From the NCBI GenBank assembly GCA_938020525.1, contig CALIHW010000080.1:1-64000 (forward strand): DNA of 64,000 nt. Direction: 5' to 3'. The DNA is from an uncultured Granulosicoccaceae bacterium. GTDB lineage: Bacteria; Pseudomonadota; Gammaproteobacteria; Granulosicoccales; Granulosicoccaceae. Shown here in pieces: positions 10,400-18,435 of this stretch (its first letter is position 1; each line of letters starts with the position of its first letter). A model generated the notes under the pieces. The model ran no database searches and was not told where the DNA came from. It saw only the letters and a program-made list of their open reading frames with translations. Position numbers and translations under genes: made by a program.

Positions 10400-11311
10400 A
10401 TGTCATTAAGGCCGGTAACATCTACACAGTTAGCAAAACCTACGATGGAGGGTGCAGGCGTCAAACTGCACCGTGCCTTCGGTTTTCATAACCCGGAACA
10501 GTTCGATCCGTTCCTGTTGTTTGATGACTTTAGAAACGACCATCCGGAAGACTTTCAAGCCGGATTTCCGTGGCATCCTCATCGTGGCATCGAGACGATC
10601 ACCTATGTGCTTGACGGTACGGTAGATCATGGTGACAGTCTGGGTAACCAGGGCACACTCGGTGCGGGTGCAGTGCAATGGATGACAGCTGGCTCGGGCA
10701 TATTGCATCAGGAAATGCCAAAGGGTAACGCCCGTGGTCAGATGCATGGTTTTCAGTTGTGGGCTAACCTGCCCGGTGCGTTAAAGATGACTGCACCGAG
10801 ATACCAGGATATTCAGGGTAAAGACATTCCTGTTGTCACTGACGATGACGGTACGCAGGTAAAAGTAATTATCGGTAGCTTCTGGGGTAAGCAGGGTCCG
10901 GTCGATGGAATTGCTGCAGACCCGCAGTATCTTGATGTCACTATTCCAGCGGGGGTTAGGAAGACGTTGCCGGTTGATACCTATCGTCAGGCCTTTGCAT
11001 ACATATTCGATGGCTCTGCGCAGTTCAGAGATGCATCTGCACCCGAAGGCGTATTAGTTGAAAAAGAACTGGCTGGTGAAGAAGTTAATATCCGCGATCA
11101 AAGTGGTAACCGCACACTGGTACAGTTTGGTGCGGGTTCCGAAATCAACGTGCTCGCTGGTGAAAACGGCGTGCGATTTTTATTGATCTCCGGTGCGCCT
11201 ATTCAAGAGCCGGTTGCCTGGCATGGGCCAATTGTGATGAATACTCAGGAGGAGATCATACAGGCGGTTAAAGACTTGAAAAACGATACGTTTATAAAGT
11301 CGGCCCACTAG
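10400..11311 (+). CDS. Pirin family protein
   Basis: FDPFLLFDDFRNDHPEDFQAGFPWHPHRGIETITYVLDGTVDHGDSLGNQGTLGAGAVQWMTAGSGILHQEMP. Confidence 0.95.
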   Translation: MSLRPVTSTQLAKPTMEGAGVKLHRAFGFHNPEQFDPFLLFDDFRNDHPEDFQAGFPWHPHRGIETITYVLDGTVDHGDSLGNQGTLGAGAVQWMTAGSGILHQEMPKGNARGQMHGFQLWANLPGALKMTAPRYQDIQGKDIPVVTDDDGTQVKVIIGSFWGKQGPVDGIAADPQYLDVTIPAGVRKTLPVDTYRQAFAYIFDGSAQFRDASAPEGVLVEKELAGEEVNIRDQSGNRTLVQFGAGSEINVLAGENGVRFLLISGAPIQEPVAWHGPIVMNTQEEIIQAVKDLKNDTFIKSAH

Positions 11312-11340
11312 CTTTAAACATCAAAGAAAAATTCCTGTCT

Positions 11341-12309
11341 ATGAAGAAGAAAATAGTTCTTACCAGGCGATGGCCGGAAGATGTAGAGAAGTCGCTGGCA
11401 GAAGTCTACGACTGTGAGTTCAACCAATGTGATAAACAGTTTTGTCAGCAGCAATTTAAAGCGGCGTTGCAATCAGCTGATGCATTGCTAACTACAGTAA
11501 CCGACAAGCTGGAACCGGAAACGCTTGCAATAAAGAATCGTCGGGTGGGGATTATTGCCAATTTCGGTGTTGGCTACACCCATATTGATGTAGGCGCTGC
11601 GAAGCAAAATGGAATTGTGATTACCAATACACCTGATGTGTTGAGTGATTGTACTGCTGATATTGCAATGACACTGCTCTTGATGGTTGCAAGACGTGCC
11701 GGTGAGGGTGAGCGGGAGTTGCGTGAAGGACGCTGGAGTGGCTGGCGTCCTACCCATTTGATTGGTTCCAAGGTTAGTGGCAAGGCTCTGGGTATTGTCG
11801 GCTTCGGTCGCATTGGTCAGGCGATGGCCCGGCGTGCTCACGGTGGGTTTGGAATGGAAGTCAAAGTGTTTAATCGATCCCGTGTGTCTGACGCTGCACT
11901 GGCTTCGTGCAATGCCGTACAGGTAGACTCAATAGATGAACTGATGCAGCAGTCAGATTATATTTCTTTGCACTGTCCCGGTGGTGATGAGAACAGGCAC
12001 TTGATCAATGCGGATCATATAGGTGCTATGAAAGAGTCGGCGTTTTTAATTAACACCGCACGCGGTGAAGTTGTTGATGATGATGCATTGATTAGCGCGC
12101 TATCTGCTAACCGGATTGCCGGCGCCGGTCTAGATGTTTTCAACAATGAACCAGCGCTTGATCAGCGTTACCTGAAATTCGAGAATGTCGTGTTGCTACC
12201 TCACCTTGGCAGTGCGACTAAGGAAACACGCGACGGAATGGGGTATCGGGTGGCTTCGAATTTGAAGCAGTATTTTGCAGGAGAGCAGCCGGCGGATCGG
12301 GTGGTTTAG
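11341..12309 (+). CDS. D-2-hydroxyacid dehydrogenase (D-glycerate/glyoxylate reductase type)
   Basis: ALGIVGFGRIGQAMARRAHGGFGMEVKVFNRS; INTARGEVVDDDALISAL. Confidence 0.92.
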   Translation: MKKKIVLTRRWPEDVEKSLAEVYDCEFNQCDKQFCQQQFKAALQSADALLTTVTDKLEPETLAIKNRRVGIIANFGVGYTHIDVGAAKQNGIVITNTPDVLSDCTADIAMTLLLMVARRAGEGERELREGRWSGWRPTHLIGSKVSGKALGIVGFGRIGQAMARRAHGGFGMEVKVFNRSRVSDAALASCNAVQVDSIDELMQQSDYISLHCPGGDENRHLINADHIGAMKESAFLINTARGEVVDDDALISALSANRIAGAGLDVFNNEPALDQRYLKFENVVLLPHLGSATKETRDGMGYRVASNLKQYFAGEQPADRVV

Positions 12310-12341
12310 TTAAGTTTAGAAAATGCTAAACGCAGCGTCAC

Positions 12342-12483
12342 CGTAGGGGGATAAGCCAGCGCATCCACCAATGTGCGGCACGTCAGATACATTATTACCA
12401 AATCAATCTGGATTTAATGCACTGCTAATTCTGTAGCGGTCGTTGTGGTAGTTTGGTGGATGCGCAAGCTTATCCCCCCTACG
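12342..12483. repeat. MITE-like element with 30-bp imperfect terminal inverted repeats
   Basis: cgtagggggataagccagcgcatccaccaa (12342-12371) versus ttggtggatgcgcaagcttatcccccctacg (12453-12483), inverted. Confidence 0.7.
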
Positions 12484-12524
12484 AAAAATATGGCAGCTAC
12501 ACTGCATGCATTCTAATACCGAAC

Positions 12525-13004
12525 TCAATTAGCTGGAATGCGTTTTCCACTTACCAAATGCTCAATTGATGTTTGTATAGTGTCTGCGTCCTGCAAACCC
12601 CGTTGCGTGTGTACGTGCCTACCTCTGGCGTCGAAATACAGTAGCGTTGTTTTGCTTACATTGTATTGCTGCTGAAAAGATCTTCCCTTTTCAGTAGCGA
12701 TGTCTGCGATTCGGTATTGAATGTTCTCAATATTTTCAGTGCTGTTTTTGGTTAATTTCTTTAAGCGCATGCAGACCTGGCAGGACTGGTCGTGAACCTG
12801 CACAATTGTTGGTGTACCGTTGCCGATGACTGCCAGGTCGTGTAACTCGCGCTTATTTTGCTCGTAGGCATTGATTCCAAATGCGGATACTCCAATAACA
12901 GCTGCGGCGATTGGAATGATAATCAATTTTCGCCGCGATAGAGTTGACTGTCTGTCTTCTGACGCTTTCTTGGCTTTTTGGGCTTTTGAGAGTTTTTTAC
13001 TCAC
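12525..13004 (-). CDS. Membrane-anchored thioredoxin-fold protein
   Basis: N-terminal TM (KLIIIPIAAAVIGVSAFGINAY) and CxxC in HDQSCQVCMRLKKL; Trx-like length. Confidence 0.75.
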   Translation of the reverse strand: MSKKLSKAQKAKKASEDRQSTLSRRKLIIIPIAAAVIGVSAFGINAYEQNKRELHDLAVIGNGTPTIVQVHDQSCQVCMRLKKLTKNSTENIENIQYRIADIATEKGRSFQQQYNVSKTTLLYFDARGRHVHTQRGLQDADTIQTSIEHLVSGKRIPAN

Positions 13005-13452
13005 GATAGATACTTTTAACGGGTTCGGGTTTTATACGAGTGTCGGATCAGTTTGATTGCTTTTCCGGTGCCGGTATCGCAGTTTACAGTTCGTTTGTCG
13101 TGTGTGCGATCCGCTGAGTCTAATTGAAGGGCCATTGAAAAACCCTGGTTTTCACGCGTCAGTTAAAAATATTTCACGGCTGTAATGTTTTGACTATTTT
13201 GTATCTTCTTCTGCGGTTAAACCTCGATGAATTTACAGGTCAATAGTTCATTTGGGTTATTTCACCGTCCCATCATTTATCCATTCCTTAATTCTCTATT
13301 CTGGAAATACATAACTCGATTGTAAATATATTTGCATTTCAACAGGCATCGACTAGAGAAGCAGAATCACCTTGGGGAAGTTTCAGTCGAGATGCTTTTC
13401 CAAGCGACGGAGGAAAGCTTTAGTCACTTAACAGTTAAAAAGGAGTTTTAAC

Positions 13453-15039
13453 ATGAGAGAACTATTTAACGCTGGTAAAGGACATGGAGCCAGTCAATCG
13501 TTGGAAGACGTTTCAAAGCTTATAGATAAGCTTAAAGCAGATAGTCCAGCCGGAACTGGTAGTAAAGTTGGTTTGCACAACTTTGGTTACTTGTTTAGAG
13601 ACCTTGCTTCCAGTTCTGATGCGCGTCTGCCGGAAGGTCCACAGACGATTTCGGCATTGCGTAAGCTTGGTACCGCAATGGCCGATCCGCAGCCACAACT
13701 TGGCCCTGATTCTGGAATCCCTGCGGGTTATACGTACCTTGGTCAGTTCATTGATCACGACATAACTCGCGATGCCAAGGCAGGTGGACTCAATGATCAG
13801 ATAGCTCTGCCTGCTTTTGATCCGGTGCTGACTGATGAAGCCACGGCCATGATGAAAAATGTAAGAACGGCAACGCTTGAGCTGGATAGTCTTTATGGGG
13901 CAGGCCCGGAGGGAGATGCGGACTTATACGAATCAGATCAGGTGCATTTAAAGCTCGGCAGTAATCGCAATGATGGGTTTGGCAGCCCTGATCACATCTC
14001 TGCGAGTACCCGAAACAGAGATTTGCATCGTGCAGCTGATGGAACACCAATTATTGGTGATGATCGAAACGATGAAAACCTGCTTGTTGCACAAACTCAT
14101 CATGCGTTTAAGGTTTTTCATAACAAAGTTGTTGATTCTCTGGCGGGTAGTCATCGCACGGCAGCTACTCTCTTCGCTGCCGCCAGGAAAAAAACCATAC
14201 AACACTATCAATGGATAGTACTTAATGATTTTCTGCCGCGTATAGTGAGTCGAAGTGCGCACGACAGTGCTTTATCTAATCCAAAATTTTATAAGGATGA
14301 ACTGGCTACCTTTATGCCATTTGAATTTAGTGTAGCCGCCTATCGTTTTGGCCATTCTATGATCAGACAGCGTTACGATCACAATAGTATATTCGGGTCG
14401 GAGATTACCAGTTTTGAACTGCTGTTTGCTTTCACTCATGCGGGTCGCGAAACTATGCCTGTGCCACAGAGCTGGATTATCAACTGGCGTAACTTTTACG
14501 ACACCGACGCTAACAAAGCAGTGAATATCGCACGGCCGATTGATACCCGATTATCTGGCGAACTGGAGAGGCTGCCAAACGAACGGGGCTTAATGGCCAT
14601 GCTTGCCATTAGAAACCTGTTGCGTGGATACCTAATGAGTTTGCCCAGTGGCCAGGCAGTTGCTGAGGCGATGGGTTTCGCAGCGCTGACAAATTCAGAG
14701 CTGCAACAAAACACAAACGTTGTAGAAAGAGAAGCGCTTGCTGATTTGAAAAATACCACGCCGCTTTGGTACTACATTTTGAAAGAGTCATCGGTTCGCG
14801 AGAATGGAAAAAGGCTTGGCGAGGTTGGTGGTTCAATCGTGGCTGAAACGTTGATGGCACTGGTTCGAAGGTCAGAGCATTCCATTTTGACTGACAGCAC
14901 CTGGCGGCCAGATCTGGGTGCAGTAAATGGTCGCTTCACTATGGCAGATTTGCTGCGCTTTTGTGGTTTCGAGGAGATGCAGGGTCAGTTTGCCAGATCA
15001 TCTCAAAGGTCCGCCAGCCGGGTAACAGAAACAATATAA
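13453..15039 (+). CDS. Animal-type (peroxidase-cyclooxygenase superfamily) heme peroxidase
   Basis: YTYLGQFIDHDITRD distal His motif, NDENLLVAQTHHAFKVFHN, HYQWIVLNDFLPRIV, FSVAAYRFGHSMIRQ proximal His, TPLWYYILKES, GGSIVAETLM. Confidence 0.92.
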   Translation: MRELFNAGKGHGASQSLEDVSKLIDKLKADSPAGTGSKVGLHNFGYLFRDLASSSDARLPEGPQTISALRKLGTAMADPQPQLGPDSGIPAGYTYLGQFIDHDITRDAKAGGLNDQIALPAFDPVLTDEATAMMKNVRTATLELDSLYGAGPEGDADLYESDQVHLKLGSNRNDGFGSPDHISASTRNRDLHRAADGTPIIGDDRNDENLLVAQTHHAFKVFHNKVVDSLAGSHRTAATLFAAARKKTIQHYQWIVLNDFLPRIVSRSAHDSALSNPKFYKDELATFMPFEFSVAAYRFGHSMIRQRYDHNSIFGSEITSFELLFAFTHAGRETMPVPQSWIINWRNFYDTDANKAVNIARPIDTRLSGELERLPNERGLMAMLAIRNLLRGYLMSLPSGQAVAEAMGFAALTNSELQQNTNVVEREALADLKNTTPLWYYILKESSVRENGKRLGEVGGSIVAETLMALVRRSEHSILTDSTWRPDLGAVNGRFTMADLLRFCGFEEMQGQFARSSQRSASRVTETI

Positions 15040-15064
15040 AAATTTAAAGACAACGGAGAACACC

Positions 15065-16609
15065 ATGAAGTACAACGTAGACACGGATAAGCTACGTGCA
15101 ACGTGGCAGGGATTGCCATTAATTAAAACTGCGGAAGATCTTTTCCGCGTTTCACTTGATTTTGGTCAGCAAGGTCAAGTGGTCGCAGACACGCATCTCT
15201 TTCCAACCAAGCCGGTTCGGCTGTTGCCATACAGTGATTTTGACAGTCAAAGGCGTGATGCATCAGGGCGGCAGTACGCCAGCGGTGACGCAGCGCTGGT
15301 GGCTGATATACCCGAAGGAGATGTGTTGTTTGCGATCAAGCATCATCGATGTAACAACCGCTATTTGTCGAAGCAGACACCTGGTGATGAACTGAAGGAA
15401 CATTTAAAGCTGCAGGATACCCATATTCAAGTGGTGATAGGTGTCGCTGACAGATCGCGTGGTCTTCCGGGTGTAGTGACTCTGAACAGTCCGCAGTCTT
15501 ATGGTGCAGAAACCGGTGCAGCGGGACGCTTTGGCGAAGTGGGTTATCCAATGATCTTTGTAAGGCCTGCGTACCCGTCTTACTTGCCAGCACGGCTGCA
15601 CCGTTCTTTTACTGACAATATTCGAACTATGGCTCTGGCTTTTAACGCGGTTGTCAGATTTCCAGGTAATGGCAGATATAACGGCGGTGACCCGTTAGCC
15701 TGTTGTTCTGTAAAAGCGCTAAAAGAACATGTTACGCAAATGTTGTTCGCACTTGCTGGTAATAAAAGCCAACGCAAAGCTGCCCGTGACTGGTTCGCAC
15801 AAGCTGACAATCTGATCTATTGTGCGGAATACGCCTTTGTGGCGGCATCGGCTGGATGTCACTGGCCACTAAACGCACAGACGGTTGCATCACTGACTAA
15901 CTCAAGGTTGAGCCATCGCTTTATAACCATGTTAGAGCGTCACAATTTGGGGCAAAGCACCCGTCTCACTGCAGATAACCCCAATACGCTTAGTCGTTTT
16001 GTCTCGGCAAGTGTTGCACCGGATGACTTGTTGCCTATGCCTGCCTATGCATCCGAGAATCAAAAAATGGTGGAGCAGAAGAAGCTCGCTTTCAAACCTT
16101 TTACTGCTGCTGATATTGTCGATCACGCATTGCGACTGCACTTTGAACGGGAAAAAAGTGGTGAATCTATTGCCCCGGTGCAAGCGGCCGTATTGAACAA
16201 AATGATGCCGGGTTTTCTCGAAATATTAGGTCTTGATAGTGAAGATGCGAATCTGAATCACAAGGAAGCGGCGACTATTGTATTCACTGAAATTGTCCGC
16301 ACCGTTGGCACGCAATATCCTTCTTATGCGGAATTTAGAGCAGCGTTAAAACCCTCTCTTAAGGCTGCATCAATGTTAGTTGGCGGTAGAAGCGGTGCTG
16401 AAAACCCGGGAAATCTGTTTGTACCTCCGTGCCTTTTTCATATTGTCGCGCGCGAGGAGCATAGTGGTGGTTTATTGGGACTGTCTTATGTAGCACATGG
16501 TTTACATTTGTCGCTATTGCACGGCGAAGATGCGCCAGTTGCTTTAACACAGCAATCGATAAACGCTGTAGCATCTGACAGGGAGATAAGCCATGCCGCA
16601 GCCGTCTAA
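15065..16609 (+). CDS. Conserved-looking hypothetical protein, 514 aa, function unknown
   Basis: Long ORF 25 bp downstream of the peroxidase, overlapping the lipase gene; no family recognised. Confidence 0.75.
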   Translation: MKYNVDTDKLRATWQGLPLIKTAEDLFRVSLDFGQQGQVVADTHLFPTKPVRLLPYSDFDSQRRDASGRQYASGDAALVADIPEGDVLFAIKHHRCNNRYLSKQTPGDELKEHLKLQDTHIQVVIGVADRSRGLPGVVTLNSPQSYGAETGAAGRFGEVGYPMIFVRPAYPSYLPARLHRSFTDNIRTMALAFNAVVRFPGNGRYNGGDPLACCSVKALKEHVTQMLFALAGNKSQRKAARDWFAQADNLIYCAEYAFVAASAGCHWPLNAQTVASLTNSRLSHRFITMLERHNLGQSTRLTADNPNTLSRFVSASVAPDDLLPMPAYASENQKMVEQKKLAFKPFTAADIVDHALRLHFEREKSGESIAPVQAAVLNKMMPGFLEILGLDSEDANLNHKEAATIVFTEIVRTVGTQYPSYAEFRAALKPSLKAASMLVGGRSGAENPGNLFVPPCLFHIVAREEHSGGLLGLSYVAHGLHLSLLHGEDAPVALTQQSINAVASDREISHAAAV

Positions 16610-17468
16610 AGCCAACTTATGGCAGAGAACAAAGCTTTCTCTGAATCAACCAAAGGATTCTGTGGTGTATAGAACCTCTGAAGGTGTTTGGTTTAGTACT
16701 CTGGACTCGGAGGTAATGCATCGCCCGGAGTATCGAAACTTCAGACATATTGAGCACTACGCGATGCTGTCTGCTGTCGCCTACATTGACGATAGTAGTT
16801 TGCGGCAGGCAAAAGGGATAAAGGTGCCCGAAGGCTGCAAACTTATATTGGATTCCACCGATTCTGTAGAAGTGGATAGCAAGGGCGTGACGGTAAAAGG
16901 GTTGCGCTACCTGGTCTGGCACTGGCCCGAAGAAAAGCAGCTTATTATTGCGTTTCGCGGCAGCGGCAAACGATTGGGAGACTGGTTCTCAAACTTTCGA
17001 TGGCTGACCAGATATATCCCTGGTGTTCACGATCACTACGATCTAGTGCGTGAAAACATCAGCCAGATCGTAACCGATGCGCGGTTAATTGCCGGATCGA
17101 CAGATCAGATTATTACTACTGGTCATTCCCTTGGTGGTGGCCTTGCTCAGCAAGCAGCCTACGGATGTGATGCGATCAAAACGGTTTATGCATTTAATCC
17201 AACCCCGGTTACAGGTTTTCGAAATGTGGATTCACAGGCACTTGAGAAAAACCGACAAGGTATATTCATAGCCCGTGTGTTTGAGCATGGTGAAATACTA
17301 GCCTACATGCGTTTTGGACTGCGTCAGTTCTACAAAATATCCGCGCGTGATCCTCAGATAATTGAGTTGAGATTTAATTTCTCGAAAGCAATAGGTGGTG
17401 TGCGTGAACACGGCATGGAGAATTTTGCAAAGCGGGTTTGGAAAGCTGCACGAGGTGTAGAGGCTTAG
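16593..17468 (+). CDS. Class 3 lipase (alpha/beta hydrolase)
   Basis: IIAFRGSGKRLGDWFSNFRW; nucleophile elbow TTGHSLGGGLAQQAAY; overlaps the upstream ORF by 17 bp. Confidence 0.88.
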   Translation: MPQPSKANLWQRTKLSLNQPKDSVVYRTSEGVWFSTLDSEVMHRPEYRNFRHIEHYAMLSAVAYIDDSSLRQAKGIKVPEGCKLILDSTDSVEVDSKGVTVKGLRYLVWHWPEEKQLIIAFRGSGKRLGDWFSNFRWLTRYIPGVHDHYDLVRENISQIVTDARLIAGSTDQIITTGHSLGGGLAQQAAYGCDAIKTVYAFNPTPVTGFRNVDSQALEKNRQGIFIARVFEHGEILAYMRFGLRQFYKISARDPQIIELRFNFSKAIGGVREHGMENFAKRVWKAARGVEA

Positions 17469-17548
17469 TCAGATAAGAATTAGACAACGGAACAGTCTGC
17501 ATTCTATCCGAAGAATTTACCGAAAAAGTATCTTAATCAAGGAAGGAA

Positions 17549-18217
17549 ATGAATACACATCATGTAAAGCTCGCCAGCATTGGAGTTAGTGGTATCACCG
17601 CTTTGGTGATGTTGATGATTGTCAGTCAGTTCGAAAGAACAAGGAATGGTGGAGTTATCATCTTTAAAATTCCCGGGCTGGAAATTCATCGTGAAGCAGC
17701 AGAGATTGATATTGAAAAACTGTTATCAGCTCCTGAAACAAAGGATGCCAATAAAGAAATTGCAAAGCGAGTGTTAACACTCTATGAGCTTGATTCGAAA
17801 TTGTTGTCGGCTATAGAAGGACTCGGCTACTCTGATAATTTTTCGATCGGTTTGCGCGATATGCAGGAACGTATGCGCGGACCATTTTTCGCACCAGATG
17901 TAAAAGTAGAGCTTGCCTTCAGTGATGAGGTTGGATTCAGTCGCGCCAGGGTATGTGCGGATAGCATATTCCGCAATCAGAGCATGACAATAGCAACAGA
18001 AGACGGCGGTAATATGGATATGATCGAAAGCGCTAATGAACTGCTGCTGCATGAGTGCCCGGCGCATCAGCGAGATGTTGAAAAAATCATTGTGGCTGAA
18101 AAATTTGGTATCCGCTTACTCGGTACTGAAAATCCTCCGTCGTCTGTTCAGGCTATTGCCAAGGCAATACCTACCATACGTTTTATTCATCCGCCACAAA
18201 AGGAGTTCATGGAATGA
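17549..18217 (+). CDS. Hypothetical protein with N-terminal TM anchor
   Basis: 222-aa ORF; hydrophobic segment LASIGVSGITALVMLMIVSQF. Confidence 0.65.
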   Translation: MNTHHVKLASIGVSGITALVMLMIVSQFERTRNGGVIIFKIPGLEIHREAAEIDIEKLLSAPETKDANKEIAKRVLTLYELDSKLLSAIEGLGYSDNFSIGLRDMQERMRGPFFAPDVKVELAFSDEVGFSRARVCADSIFRNQSMTIATEDGGNMDMIESANELLLHECPAHQRDVEKIIVAEKFGIRLLGTENPPSSVQAIAKAIPTIRFIHPPQKEFME

Positions 18218-18360
18218 AGAAGCTGATTGTGTTTGTACTAGTAATTGTTTCTCAAAGCGCGTATGCCGACTGCACCTTCTCAGGTGAAGAATATCCGGAA
18301 GGTACTGTCATTAACGGTTATGTTTGTGGCGCTGACGGTAAGTGGCACAGTGAAAGCTGA
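18214..18360 (+). CDS. 48-aa putative secreted two-cysteine peptide
   Basis: Not in ORF track. MKKLIVFVLVIVSQSAYADCTFSGEEYPEGTVINGYVCGADGKWHSES; ATGA overlap with upstream stop; signal peptide with AYA-D cleavage-like site; AGGAG just upstream. Confidence 0.7.
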   Translation: MKKLIVFVLVIVSQSAYADCTFSGEEYPEGTVINGYVCGADGKWHSES

Positions 18361-18435
18361 CATGAGTCAGGTTGAGATAGTTTTAATGTGACAACCGAAC
18401 ATTAATTAAATATATTTATTTAGGTAGATGTTGCT

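Noticed and set aside
15065-16609. Considered a catalase-related call for the 514-aa ORF because of the peroxidase neighbour
   Set aside because: I could not find catalase proximal or distal heme motifs (for example RxxxYxDxxxxR), so left as unknown
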